Assembly (NCBI GenBank): GCA_945878975.1
Contig: CAMCUM010000002.1
Location: forward strand, 44,044 to 108,043
Length of the DNA: 64,000 bases
Reading direction: 5' to 3'
Origin: Legionella genomosp. 1
GTDB taxonomy: Bacteria; Pseudomonadota; Gammaproteobacteria; Legionellales; Legionellaceae
Part shown: piece by piece, positions 55,438-64,000 of the stretch
Layout: each line of letters begins with the position of its first letter
How positions within the stretch are numbered: position 1 is the stretch's first letter
Position numbers and translations under genes: made by a program
Notes under the pieces: generated by a model
Database searches by the model: none
Seen by the model: only the letters and a program-made list of their open reading frames with translations
What the model was told of the DNA's origin: nothing

Positions 55438-56208
55438 ATGAGCCTATATTTCAAAACCTTTGCTGGACGAACTATCTACCGCTCCTCAAGCATGGAAGTT
55501 CAGCAAAATAGATGGTACCGCTGGCTCATGTTCCAGAATCGCACCCACATCCAAACCTTAATTCAACGAAAGCACCCGCATAAAGCAGCAATGCCTTACC
55601 TATACCCCTTTACTTTAGCCTTACGCACACAACCTGGACCAACTTGCCTGTTAGGCCTAGGCGGCGGTGGATTACTCCATATGGCTGCGCCATGCCTGCA
55701 GCAACACCCTATCACGGCAGTCGAGCTCAGCGCTGAAGTCATTACCCTTGGCTACCAGTACTTTATGCTCGATACCATCCCATCACTCACCATCCTACAA
55801 CAAGACGCACACACATTTATAAACTCAGATCAGAGTACTTATCAGCATATTTTAATTGATATCTATTCTGATACCAGTTTCCCAGAAAACTGTGCACAAC
55901 AAGTATTTTTCCAACAATGCAAGCAGCATTTGCTTCCAAATGGGTTTTTAGCCATCAATTTAGTCAATGTTCAGCAAGAATTACCTATCCTGGAGCGTAT
56001 AAAGTCGGTGTTTCACAACGCAACTGTTTGTATTCCAGTTCCCTCTTCAACTAATATGATTGTACTAGCCACTCAGTCTAAACCAGCATTACTGGCATTC
56101 ATAACCTCTCATCCCAAACTTAGTGCTTTCATCTGGGATCCCGGTTTCGGATACATGGCTCAATTCAGCAAGACTACCGCAGAACCTCGCTCTTTTCGTT
56201 GGATTTAG
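55438..56208 (+). CDS. Spermidine-synthase-like methyltransferase-fold protein
   Basis: 256 residues with the Rossmann motif CLLGLGGGGLLHMA (70-83), ITAVELSAEVITLGYQYF, QQDAHTFI and the catalytic-Asp region HILIDIYSD, matching the SpeE-like fold. Polyamine aminopropyl transfer would need decarboxylated SAM and a partner; no speD is in the window, so the function (polyamine synthesis or another alkyl transfer) is not settled. It lacks a SpeE N-terminal beta domain of usual length. Confidence 0.6.
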   Translation: MSLYFKTFAGRTIYRSSSMEVQQNRWYRWLMFQNRTHIQTLIQRKHPHKAAMPYLYPFTLALRTQPGPTCLLGLGGGGLLHMAAPCLQQHPITAVELSAEVITLGYQYFMLDTIPSLTILQQDAHTFINSDQSTYQHILIDIYSDTSFPENCAQQVFFQQCKQHLLPNGFLAINLVNVQQELPILERIKSVFHNATVCIPVPSSTNMIVLATQSKPALLAFITSHPKLSAFIWDPGFGYMAQFSKTTAEPRSFRWI

Positions 56209-56295
56209 TATGTCATTCAGTCATTTTTATGGCATTTAAAAAATGCCGTCTTTACATACCAAAAAACAACATTTAGTATTAATTTTGATCAATAT

Positions 56296-56305
56296 GTGAT
56301 ATAAT
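56296..56305 (+). promoter_or_regulatory. Extended -10 promoter of the 722-aa gene
   Basis: TGTGATATAAT ends at 56305 (TG-A-TATAAT, extended -10), 36 bases before the ATG; no good -35. Upstream TTAGTATTAA (56273-56282) is the reverse complement of TTAATACTAA in the 29259-29268 promoter region. Confidence 0.5.
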
Positions 56306-56341
56306 GGATACAGGCTAATAAATCTTACTGAGGGATTAGTT

Positions 56342-58510
56342 ATGACAACCAATAAATCATTAGTTGAATATTATCAAGAACACATCACTAAACAAGCACA
56401 GCAAAAATTCATTGATGCGGTGCAGCAATCTGATGCCTATCGGGCAGAATTAACAGCTTATCAAGATCTGCATGCAGACGAAACCATACCAGATGATGAG
56501 TCTATCGCTATGATTGAAAGCATGAATAGCGTTGTATCAGCTGTTTCATCGTTATACAGTAGTTTGATATCTTTTGGTGCAGCGCCAACTCTTATAGAGC
56601 CTTGTGTACAAATTCCCGTTGTTGCGACGCAACAAAAGTCTGCGCCTACTCAAGAAGAATTGATTCGCTTATATCGCGCACGTGACGCTGCTTTTTTTGA
56701 GTATATGCATTCTTTAAATCTTGACGAAAAACGTGACGTACCCGACGCTTTTGAGCGCGATGAAACCAGAGTGTTAGCGGCTGATGACATTACTAGGCCT
56801 TATCGTAATGCGCAACGTACACTATTGCGCGAAATGGTAGAAGTATCAAAAAACATAGATACTGCACTTGCGGCACAACGAACTTGGTTAGACTTTATGA
56901 TAGAAAATGCCTTGCCATCTTTTGTACTCAAAGCTATGAATTATATGAATTTCCAAGCTTTGACTCAGGAAAAAATCAAAATATTAAGCGAAAGGTTTTC
57001 TGTTATTAACGAAAGCTTAACAACCATGAAAACAATCTTTCATAAAACCTGGGATACCAAATATCCTGGAATACCAAGACCACATGATTTAGATGCGGCA
57101 AATTCAATCACGGTTGCAAAGATTGTAAACAATATCGCCCTTACAGGACTCTCTGATGTTTACCATCGATATGCGACGCACAAAACTGTCAGCAATTTGC
57201 TAGACTTCTATCGCCTGGCTCATCAGTTGCGTCTTCAAGCCATTCAAAGAGATGATAAAGAAATCATATCAGGTCAATTAACTGCTATCTCTGAGCAACT
57301 TGAACGCCTGCATCCCGATATGATGGATAATTTTGCAAAAGAACAAGCCTGTGTAACGCGAGAATTGGCATTATTTGAGCAATATCCTGTATTGCCAAGT
57401 GTTGATCAACTGAGCGAAGAAACTGATCCTTTCACCAAGTTTATGGCACATATAGAAGAAAAATATACGACATTCCTAAAAGACAGAACTTTAAGTCATT
57501 TTAGTGAGTTGTATCAACATATTCACAGCCATCCGCAATTCAGACATAAAAAGATGGTCAAAGACACGCGTGCACTCTTAAAAAGCCTGTACCCTCAGGC
57601 TTATGAAGCCGTACGCCAGCACCAAATTACTCATATGGATGAGCAAGCTTGTGATGCATTTTTGCGAAAATATGAATCACTCAAACTCGATCATCCTATT
57701 TACGTCAAATTGATGGCGTTTATGCGCGACCCAACCCATGGAAATTTGAGTGCGTTGCAACAAGAAATGGTTACGATCAATGATGATGCCCATTATCTAG
57801 ATCACCGTGTCAATGCTGCAATGGCAGAGTTTATGCAAATCTGTAGCACAATATCTATTGAAGACTATAACTCAGATGCTTACTCAGAAGACAGTGATGA
57901 GCAATCAGATGCAGCTGAAATAAGACCCAGTATGGATTCATTTGACACATCAGTACCTATGGATGATGTTGAAACACAGACACTCTCTGTGCAGAACTTA
58001 AGAGCGCAAAATGAGCAATTTGCAACACAAGCTCATCTCTCCACGTCGCAACATAGTTTGTTTGCCGTTACGCTGAATTCTGCTGTTCACGCAGAATCAA
58101 AACAGATGCTGAAAGAGTATTTGGCTTATCGAGCACATGTCCAAACTAAGTTAGATGTCACCTTGAAAAATCTGGCGGAACTAAGTTCGACCCAATCGAA
58201 CGGCATAGTAGCCTCCTTACAACTGATGGCATCGTATCTGTTCCATCCTGTGATTACATTAGCGTGTTTGTTCATGCCTGATTACCAAGAAAATACGTCA
58301 ATCAAGAGCTTGAGCACAAAACGCAATAAATTACGTGATGAACTATTTACGATGCAAGCGGCATTTCAACAAACTTGGCAAGAAAAATTTGGCACACCAG
58401 CGCCAATGCAGGCCCGTGCGATGAAAGATTACATGCGCGATACTGACCAAGAAAACCAAGACAATGAAACATCACCGCTATTAGATGCAACAATGGAAAT
58501 GAGCGCATAA
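56342..58510 (+). CDS. Long coiled-coil protein with hydrophobic segments, paralogue 1
   Basis: 722 residues. Mostly alpha-helical, charged and coiled-coil. Hydrophobic stretches near 195 (ALPSFVLKAMNYMNF) and near 630 (LQLMASYLFHPVITLACLFM). Shared motifs with the next gene: RARDAAFFEYMHSLNL, KTWDTKYPGIP and TRALLKSLYPQAYEAVR. Acidic Ser-rich linker at ~520-550. GAGG in front of ATG. No known domain; the effector class is an inference from composition and position. Confidence 0.55.
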   Translation: MTTNKSLVEYYQEHITKQAQQKFIDAVQQSDAYRAELTAYQDLHADETIPDDESIAMIESMNSVVSAVSSLYSSLISFGAAPTLIEPCVQIPVVATQQKSAPTQEELIRLYRARDAAFFEYMHSLNLDEKRDVPDAFERDETRVLAADDITRPYRNAQRTLLREMVEVSKNIDTALAAQRTWLDFMIENALPSFVLKAMNYMNFQALTQEKIKILSERFSVINESLTTMKTIFHKTWDTKYPGIPRPHDLDAANSITVAKIVNNIALTGLSDVYHRYATHKTVSNLLDFYRLAHQLRLQAIQRDDKEIISGQLTAISEQLERLHPDMMDNFAKEQACVTRELALFEQYPVLPSVDQLSEETDPFTKFMAHIEEKYTTFLKDRTLSHFSELYQHIHSHPQFRHKKMVKDTRALLKSLYPQAYEAVRQHQITHMDEQACDAFLRKYESLKLDHPIYVKLMAFMRDPTHGNLSALQQEMVTINDDAHYLDHRVNAAMAEFMQICSTISIEDYNSDAYSEDSDEQSDAAEIRPSMDSFDTSVPMDDVETQTLSVQNLRAQNEQFATQAHLSTSQHSLFAVTLNSAVHAESKQMLKEYLAYRAHVQTKLDVTLKNLAELSSTQSNGIVASLQLMASYLFHPVITLACLFMPDYQENTSIKSLSTKRNKLRDELFTMQAAFQQTWQEKFGTPAPMQARAMKDYMRDTDQENQDNETSPLLDATMEMSA

Positions 58511-58524
58511 TATTTCCGATTTAA

Positions 58525-58556
58525 GGCCCGGGTTAGGCTTACGCTTCGCCCGGGCC
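58525..58556 (+). terminator. Hairpin after the 722-aa gene
   Basis: GGCCCGGG (58525-58532) and CCCGGGCC (58549-58556), a perfect 8-bp GC stem with a 16-base loop, 14 bases beyond the stop. No T-run. Confidence 0.5.
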
Positions 58557-58666
58557 ACAAAACACTCAGAGTACGAAACACCCAACTCATATAATAATCC
58601 AAAAACAATTGATTTATGCAAATTTTATACTAAAATTACAATAAGAAATCAAAATAGAGTACCATC

Positions 58667-61294
58667 ATGAGTATCAACAAGCATTTGGAACATGAACTTG
58701 CAAACAATCCCCAAGCTGATCAAGAACGCATCCAGGATCTTGAGGCACAAAGAAAATTACAGAGAGAAATTTTACAAAAAGAACACACTAAGATTGCTAC
58801 AGGTGTAATAGGCAAAACAGATGATATATCGTTAAACTATATGCAACGCGACAGCGCTTTCTTCGACATACTCCATTCCACTCAACACTTACAATCTAAA
58901 ATCACTGTTTTATCTAACTATCAACAAGCACTGCCCATGCCCAATATTCTAGATCTAGACGTCCGAATTGCATCTGTCCTGCAGCTTCGCGATCCCAACG
59001 AAACTGCTTATTTACTAGACTTCAAAACATTTGTCGAAGATCAAGCTGCTCATGAAAGAGAAATAGAACGGTTGAACCGATGGATCCAAGTTGCTCACGA
59101 ACGCATTCAAGACATCGTGATCCCACAAATTTTATATATGTTATTAGTGTGGGCACCCATTCTGATTCAATTATACCGATATTTTTACTCAGTGAATCCC
59201 TTAGATGAAGCTATCAGACAAGGCCAGTCGTTGCAAGCGGAGATTGAGGGTCTTAAGAAACAAGTGCAGTTAGAAAACGAACGTTTTTACGGTCGCTGGC
59301 AAACAAAATACTCAGAATATTATGCATTAAGTATGAATCTCCACAAAGCCACCAAAATGCTCCAAGAATACACGCATGTCGAAAAGCTTGAACAAAATCA
59401 GCAAGCTTTAGAAGCATTCATACAATCCTGTGACAGACCCGCATTACAAGCAGCCTATGGTCAATTTCAGGCACAACCCTGTTATCTTTATTTATTTCAT
59501 TTATGCACCTGCCTCTGTGAATATCAATACAGTTTGCTAGCAGATAAAAAAAATGCGTCTCAATGCAAAAAAGCACTGATGACGCTCGGTGAATTATATC
59601 CGAAAATAAATACGCCATTGGTGAAGTTTACCGAGGAAACAATGCAGCACATCTCTAAGGCCAATGTGTTCAAAATTTTAGAAAGGCAGTTAGAAAAAAA
59701 CTATGCAGCCAGCAAGCGCATTGAAGAAAAAAGAAAGCAAAATAAGAGTGAAATGGGAAAAATATCCCTTATTGGCTCAAGACTTCATCCAACGGATGGT
59801 GCTGTTGAACTAGGAAAAGCCAATATCCGTTTACAAGAATTGGATGCAAGTATAGAAACAGCAAATGAACAATTACGTAAACGACGTGAGTTTATCGAAC
59901 CATTGAAGCATTTTATCCAGAACAAAACAGGTGAAAGCCTTAGAGAGTTATACTGGTTTGTTTCAAATACAGAAGGTCCGGCATACCAACAATATGCAAC
60001 AATTTTACGATCATTATATCCTGCATCTCTTGAAAGTTTAGAAGCAGAACAACAAGAGACTCTGCTCACGGTTAATTCAGAAACCGCCTTCAGATTACAA
60101 GAACTCTATTTAAGCAAGATTCTTGCCATAGAGCGCTCTCGTGATTCAAGAGTGAGCCCTTTCAAAGAAGTCGCAAGAGCTTTAAAACCTCTTTTGGGAA
60201 CCATGTCGTGGAGATGGGAGCATTTCTTCGCCCTAGAACATGCTATCAAAAAAAATCCCAGGTATCAGGAAGATCCCAATTTGGCTGCATTGGTCAATCA
60301 AATCACCTCTACCGTTGCAAACTCTAGAAAATTTGAAGCGAGCAGAGAAGAAAGAAAACCGATAAAATCGGCCAAACAAAGTCCAGAACTTGTTGTGAAC
60401 CCCAATAATCCACTACCTACTTTTTTTCAACCTCCTAGTCGAAACGAATCAGCTGTCAGTCCCATCATCAGAGATCTCGTAAGCCATATTCGACACTATA
60501 ATATTCGTTACTCCGATGAGCCTTTATCGAATGAAGCAAAACAAGAGAATATCCAATCAGTGGGTCATCAAATGTTACAGTACATTGGACTACTATCGGA
60601 TGCAGATGCCATGCAAACGATCAGTCCTGATCATTTGGCGTTATTGCGACATATTTCCGATTTTATTAGACAGGTTAGTGCGCAAGACTCGCAAAATCAG
60701 CTGACCATATCCGATTTAGGGCATATCAAAGCGATGCTCAAGCAATTGGATAGTAAACATCCTATCCGAGAAGGAACTGAATTTTTAATCAGCGTTTTTC
60801 AAACAAAAGAAGAATATATTGCCATCAATACACAATTTGCACAAATGAGGCTACAGCAAGATTTGGCAGAAGACATTCGTAGCCAGAATTCCTACGAAGA
60901 AAGACAACAAAAAAGACGGAACAGTCAACTATCTCCGGAGAAAGTCATAGATATGAATAAATGGCAAATTTCAAACTCATGTTTACGATTACTCACAGAC
61001 TATGTCGCTAAGCTCAATCGTTTTGCTTCACCATCTAATGAAGAGGAACGACAATTGCTCAACCCATTATCAGAATTGGCTACTCAAATACATCACATAT
61101 TGCGTAATAATAGCAAAAGGAATCATGAGATACCACAGATGATGCAGCAATTCGAGCAACAATGTGACCGGTTAAGAGAACACCCTGCTTGCGCTGTCGC
61201 TCGTAGGATGGAGGACGCATTAAAAGACACAGAGGCCTATGCAAAAGTATTGCTACCAACAGGAGCAAAGATAGACGGACCTAAAAAAAAGTAA
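58667..61294 (+). CDS. Long coiled-coil protein with hydrophobic segment, paralogue 2
   Basis: 875 residues, helical and charged like the preceding gene, with YMQRDSAFFDILHSTQHL, RWQTKYSEYYAL and YATILRSLYPASLESLEAE aligning with it. One hydrophobic hairpin around residue 160-180 (ILYMLLVWAPILIQLYRYFYSV) interrupts coiled coils. Highly lysine- and glutamate-rich. ATG 58667, preceded by AGAG-like bases only. It ends in a basic tail, GPKKK. Function unknown; probably duplicated from the same ancestor as the 722-aa gene. Confidence 0.55.
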   Translation: MSINKHLEHELANNPQADQERIQDLEAQRKLQREILQKEHTKIATGVIGKTDDISLNYMQRDSAFFDILHSTQHLQSKITVLSNYQQALPMPNILDLDVRIASVLQLRDPNETAYLLDFKTFVEDQAAHEREIERLNRWIQVAHERIQDIVIPQILYMLLVWAPILIQLYRYFYSVNPLDEAIRQGQSLQAEIEGLKKQVQLENERFYGRWQTKYSEYYALSMNLHKATKMLQEYTHVEKLEQNQQALEAFIQSCDRPALQAAYGQFQAQPCYLYLFHLCTCLCEYQYSLLADKKNASQCKKALMTLGELYPKINTPLVKFTEETMQHISKANVFKILERQLEKNYAASKRIEEKRKQNKSEMGKISLIGSRLHPTDGAVELGKANIRLQELDASIETANEQLRKRREFIEPLKHFIQNKTGESLRELYWFVSNTEGPAYQQYATILRSLYPASLESLEAEQQETLLTVNSETAFRLQELYLSKILAIERSRDSRVSPFKEVARALKPLLGTMSWRWEHFFALEHAIKKNPRYQEDPNLAALVNQITSTVANSRKFEASREERKPIKSAKQSPELVVNPNNPLPTFFQPPSRNESAVSPIIRDLVSHIRHYNIRYSDEPLSNEAKQENIQSVGHQMLQYIGLLSDADAMQTISPDHLALLRHISDFIRQVSAQDSQNQLTISDLGHIKAMLKQLDSKHPIREGTEFLISVFQTKEEYIAINTQFAQMRLQQDLAEDIRSQNSYEERQQKRRNSQLSPEKVIDMNKWQISNSCLRLLTDYVAKLNRFASPSNEEERQLLNPLSELATQIHHILRNNSKRNHEIPQMMQQFEQQCDRLREHPACAVARRMEDALKDTEAYAKVLLPTGAKIDGPKKK

Positions 61295-61328
61295 ACCCAT
61301 TAACAAGATCCACGGACGTAAGGTTTCT

Positions 61329-61490
61329 AGGATCTGTTGACAATTCATCTCTAGAAGCGCTACGTCCCGCCGCTTGTCCGCGGGATCCAGATATTTTGAA
61401 CAATGCAAAGTGTTGCAGCACTGATAAAGGTCGAACTGTTTACCGCGGACAAGCCAGGGGACGTAGGGCTATGAATTGCCAACAGCCCCT
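61329..61490 (+). repeat. Miniature element family A, long copy ending in frr
   Basis: Starts TA-GGATCTGTTGACAATTCAT and ends ATGAATTGCCAACAGCCCCT (61471-61490). The core CTACGTCCCGCCGCTTGTCC is split from its complementary arm by ~60 bp of unrelated sequence. The right end supplies the frr stop codon TAG (61489-61491). Confidence 0.7.
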
Positions 61491-62037
61491 AAACTTCCAT
61501 CAAATCTTTTTCTTTTTGTGCCAAAACGGCATCAACATCCGCAGTATATTTATCGGTTAATTTTTGAATCAGATCCGTAGCACGTCGTTCATCATCTTCG
61601 GAAATAGCTTTCAAATCTTTCAATTGTTGATTGGCGTCACGTCGAATATTCCGAACTGTAACGCGTCCTTGTTCCGCTTCTGCGCGAACTACTTTAATTA
61701 AATCTTTACGACGCTCTTCCGTCAAAGGTGGCATCGGCACACGAATCGCTGAGCCTGACGTAGCAGGATTTAAGCCCAAATCTGAAGTCAAAATTGCTTT
61801 TTCTACCGCAGCAACCATCGTTTTATCAAAAGGCGTCACTAATAAAGTTCGTGCATCAGAATGTGTCACAGTTGCCAGTTGATTAAGAGGCGTCGAATTA
61901 CCGTAATAATCCACTTGAACATGATCCAACAAACCTGAGCTGGCTCTTCCTGTCCTTATTTTGGACATTTCATACTGAAGTGCTTCGACAGCTTTCTGCA
62001 TTTTCTTTTCAGCATCACGCTTGATATTATCGATCAT
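61489..62037 (-). CDS. frr: Ribosome recycling factor
   Basis: 182 residues, dissociates ribosomes after termination. Family features: [108 protein letters not shown] (here [11 protein letters not shown]), and a C-terminal helix to KDLMEV. I chose ATG 62037 (GGGAG six bases upstream). It overlaps pyrH by 11 bases and its stop lies inside a repeat element. Confidence 0.96.
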   Translation of the reverse strand: MIDNIKRDAEKKMQKAVEALQYEMSKIRTGRASSGLLDHVQVDYYGNSTPLNQLATVTHSDARTLLVTPFDKTMVAAVEKAILTSDLGLNPATSGSAIRVPMPPLTEERRKDLIKVVRAEAEQGRVTVRNIRRDANQQLKDLKAISEDDERRATDLIQKLTDKYTADVDAVLAQKEKDLMEV

Positions 62038-62764
62038 CATGATCTCCCACAAGGGTGCCAACTTGCTCACCCATCACAATTTTTTGCAATACCGACGGTA
62101 TAGCAATATTAAAAACTTGCAAAGGCATATGCTGATCTTGACACAAACAAATAGCAGTGAGATCCATCACCTCTAAGCCTTTATTCAAAACATCACGGTA
62201 GGTTAAAAAATCATACTTTACTGCATCAGGATTGTGCACAGGGTCACTAGAGTAAATACCATCAACTTTGGTAGCCTTTAACACAACATCTGCACCCACC
62301 TCAATAGCACGCAAACAAGCAGCGGTATCTGTGGTAAAAAATGGATTGCCAATACCCGCAGCAAAAATCACTACTTGCCCATTGCGTAAATGCGTCATCG
62401 CTTTACGACGATGATACGAATCCACCACACCCATCATAGGAATGGCTGACATAATGCGCGCTGGTAAGTCAATACGCTCCAAAGCATCTCGAAAAGCCAA
62501 AGCATTCATCACAGTAGCCAGCATACCCATATGGTCACCGGTCACTCTGCCAAGACCTGCTTGCGACAAAGCTTTTCCACGAAATATATTACCACCACCA
62601 ATCACCAAACCAACTTCAACACCCATTTTGACCAATGCAGCGATATCTTGAGCAAGCGCATCTAAAACAGCTGGATCGATGCCAAATTGCAAAGGCCCAA
62701 GCAGGGCCTCACCACTACATTTCAGTAAAATGCGTTTATATTTCAAGCCAGTCACTGCTGTCAT
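62027..62764 (-). CDS. pyrH: Uridylate kinase
   Basis: 245-residue hexameric UMP kinase. [14 protein letters not shown] at the N-terminus, [63 protein letters not shown] and DGIYSSDP are typical. Overlaps tsf by ATGA, and frr by 11 bases; the standard rpsB-tsf-pyrH-frr order. Confidence 0.97.
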   Translation of the reverse strand: MTAVTGLKYKRILLKCSGEALLGPLQFGIDPAVLDALAQDIAALVKMGVEVGLVIGGGNIFRGKALSQAGLGRVTGDHMGMLATVMNALAFRDALERIDLPARIMSAIPMMGVVDSYHRRKAMTHLRNGQVVIFAAGIGNPFFTTDTAACLRAIEVGADVVLKATKVDGIYSSDPVHNPDAVKYDFLTYRDVLNKGLEVMDLTAICLCQDQHMPLQVFNIAIPSVLQKIVMGEQVGTLVGDHDDR

Positions 62765-63651
62765 GATGACTCGCGAACTTGAGCCATCACCTCAGCAACA
62801 AAATTATCTTCTTTCTTTTCAATACCTTCGCCTACTTCAAAGCGTGTAAAAGATACCACTTCCACCTGTTTTTGTTTTAATAACTGACCAACCTTGGTGT
62901 TTGGATCTTTTACAAATGGCTGTCCGTACAAGCTGACTTCATCCAAATACTTACTGATACGACCATCAATCATCTTATCAATAATATCTTGGGGTTTGCC
63001 ACTGTCACGCGCTTGGGCAATAAAAATGTCGCGCTCTCTTTCGATCAATTGCGCACTCACTTCTTCGCGCTTGACAACAATAGGACGGCTCGCAGCAATA
63101 TGCATACCCAAATCACGCGCGAGTTCGTTATCGCCACCCTTCAATACAATCACAACGCCAATACGGCCACCATGCAAGTAAAACCCAGTTACGCCACCTT
63201 CGTCAGCCTGCGCATGATGCAACCGCCGAATTTTGATGTTTTCACCAATTTTAGCCACTAATTCCTGTCTTGCTTGCTCAACCGTGATATTGCCCTCAAC
63301 CAGCATTTGCTGACTCAAGTCATCTACCGTAGTCACTTTTGTTTGCAAAGCAGTTTCAACAGCAAGTTGTGCAAAACGCACAAAACTCTCATCGCGCGCC
63401 GCAAAATCTGTTTCACTATTGATTTCTAACATCACAGAGTGTCGCAGATCCTTAGTGCGTGCCACTACTACAACCCCTTCGGCAGCGATACGATCTGCTT
63501 TTTTATCGGCTTTGGCTTGTCCTGCTTTACGCATTTCGATAATGGCAAGCTCAATGTCACCATTCGCAGCGACCAAAAATTTCTTACATTCCATCATTCC
63601 CGCGCCCGTACGTTCGCGAAGACTCATTACCATTGCAGCACTTACTGACAT
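62761..63651 (-). CDS. tsf: Elongation factor Ts
   Basis: 296-residue guanine nucleotide exchange factor of EF-Tu. [52 protein letters not shown] (EF-Tu binding N-domain), [16 protein letters not shown] and [15 protein letters not shown] fit. AGGAG before the ATG. Normal length. Confidence 0.97.
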   Translation of the reverse strand: MSVSAAMVMSLRERTGAGMMECKKFLVAANGDIELAIIEMRKAGQAKADKKADRIAAEGVVVVARTKDLRHSVMLEINSETDFAARDESFVRFAQLAVETALQTKVTTVDDLSQQMLVEGNITVEQARQELVAKIGENIKIRRLHHAQADEGGVTGFYLHGGRIGVVIVLKGGDNELARDLGMHIAASRPIVVKREEVSAQLIERERDIFIAQARDSGKPQDIIDKMIDGRISKYLDEVSLYGQPFVKDPNTKVGQLLKQKQVEVVSFTRFEVGEGIEKKEDNFVAEVMAQVRESS

Positions 63652-63666
63652 AAGCTGATCTCCTGA

Positions 63667-64000
63667 TTAAGCGTCGATGAATTCTGGTGCATCACCACGA
63701 CCAGAAGAATGACTCGCGTTTGTGATAGCATCTGAGACACAAGATAGGTACATACGAATCGCACGCATAGAGTCATCATTAGCTGGAATAATATAATCAA
63801 TGTTATCTGGATTATTATTTGTATCAACAATACCAATCACCGGAATCCTTAAACGACGTGCTTCTTCCACAGCGATATGTTCGAAACCAACGTCTATCAC
63901 AAATAATGCATCCGGCAATCCGCCCATATCTTCGATACCGCCCAAACTCCGTTCCAGTTTTTCGAGCTCTCGCGCCAGCATCAATGCTTCTTTTTTAATC
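63667..64000 (-). CDS. rpsB: 30S ribosomal protein S2, C-terminal part (5' end outside window)
   Basis: The visible ~110 residues, open to the right edge, match S2: [84 protein letters not shown], ending DAPEFIDA. The apparent start at 63984 is not real. Leads the rpsB-tsf-pyrH-frr operon. Confidence 0.95.
   Translation of the reverse strand, partial: IKKEALMLARELEKLERSLGGIEDMGGLPDALFVIDVGFEHIAVEEARRLRIPVIGIVDTNNNPDNIDYIIPANDDSMRAIRMYLSCVSDAITNASHSSGRGDAPEFIDA

Noticed and set aside
1..64000. tRNA, rRNA, tmRNA, RNase P RNA and CRISPR
   Set aside because: Gene-free gaps are under 450 bases, filled by palindromic elements; no cloverleaf or regularly spaced repeats were seen.

Overview
The window reads as chromosome of a gammaproteobacterium of the Legionellales type (Legionella, Coxiella or Berkiella-like, host-associated). 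The reasons are: clearly gammaproteobacterial housekeeping genes (dnaB-alr, mrdA-rodA, rpsB-tsf-pyrH-frr, ubiG, csrA, a minimal ProQ protein); catabolism aimed at amino acids and peptides (ald, putA, etfAB, a POT peptide transporter, acnA); and, between these blocks, large AT-richer genes without obvious orthologues that look like secreted effectors (kinase-like proteins, a P-loop/zeta-toxin-like giant, coiled-coil and ankyrin proteins, membrane-anchored paralogues). The genus cannot be fixed from sequence reading alone. No tRNA, rRNA, CRISPR array or prophage was seen.

Layout. 1-1421: the tail of a repeat-containing gene and a small secreted protein, separated by repeat DNA. 1629-5095 (minus): operon etfB-etfA-ald-rpiA with overlapping genes. 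5170-9634 (minus): 17-kDa-antigen-type lipoprotein, alr, dnaB and a POT transporter. 9863-16685: first effector-like island (525-aa protein, 484-aa kinase-like protein, two small genes, 1027-aa P-loop protein). 16831-20921 (plus): 2H phosphoesterase-like protein, then rsfS-mrdA-rodA, where rlmH is missing between rsfS and mrdA. 20972-25030 (minus): rnhB, MFS exporter, tilS, accA. 25100-26660 (plus): Sfp-type phosphopantetheinyl transferase and birA. 26707-29157 (minus): csrA and two surface-polysaccharide genes. 29291-33794: second effector-like island (742-aa kinase-like protein, methyltransferase, acidic repeat protein). 33858-38159: tadA-bioB (minus) diverging from bioA-coaE and a cyclase-family gene (plus). 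38596-43655: mrcA and acnA. 43988-46876: tandem membrane-anchored paralogues. 46999-50139: putA (minus). 50417-56208: L,D-transpeptidase, GH18 protein, ankyrin protein, ProQ, ubiG, an aberrant UDG-like protein and a spermidine-synthase-like protein. 56342-61294: two long coiled-coil paralogues. 61489-64000 (minus): frr-pyrH-tsf-rpsB, cut by the window edge.

How it fits together. The metabolic genes describe a cell importing peptides and burning alanine and proline through ETF and the TCA cycle. It ligates biotin (birA, bioA, bioB) onto carboxylase for fatty acid synthesis (accA, Sfp). Envelope genes (mrdA, rodA, mrcA, alr, L,D-transpeptidase, O-antigen-type genes) are ordinary.

Most intergenic spaces carry dispersed palindromic repeats. 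The clearest are a miniature element with GGGTCTGTTGACAATTCAT termini at TA sites, and a ~182-bp element flanked by 12-13-bp direct repeats. The most interesting protein observations are the zeta-like giant with its small downstream partner, two kinase-like proteins with altered signatures, and two enzyme homologues lacking key acidic residues (UDG-like and GH18).
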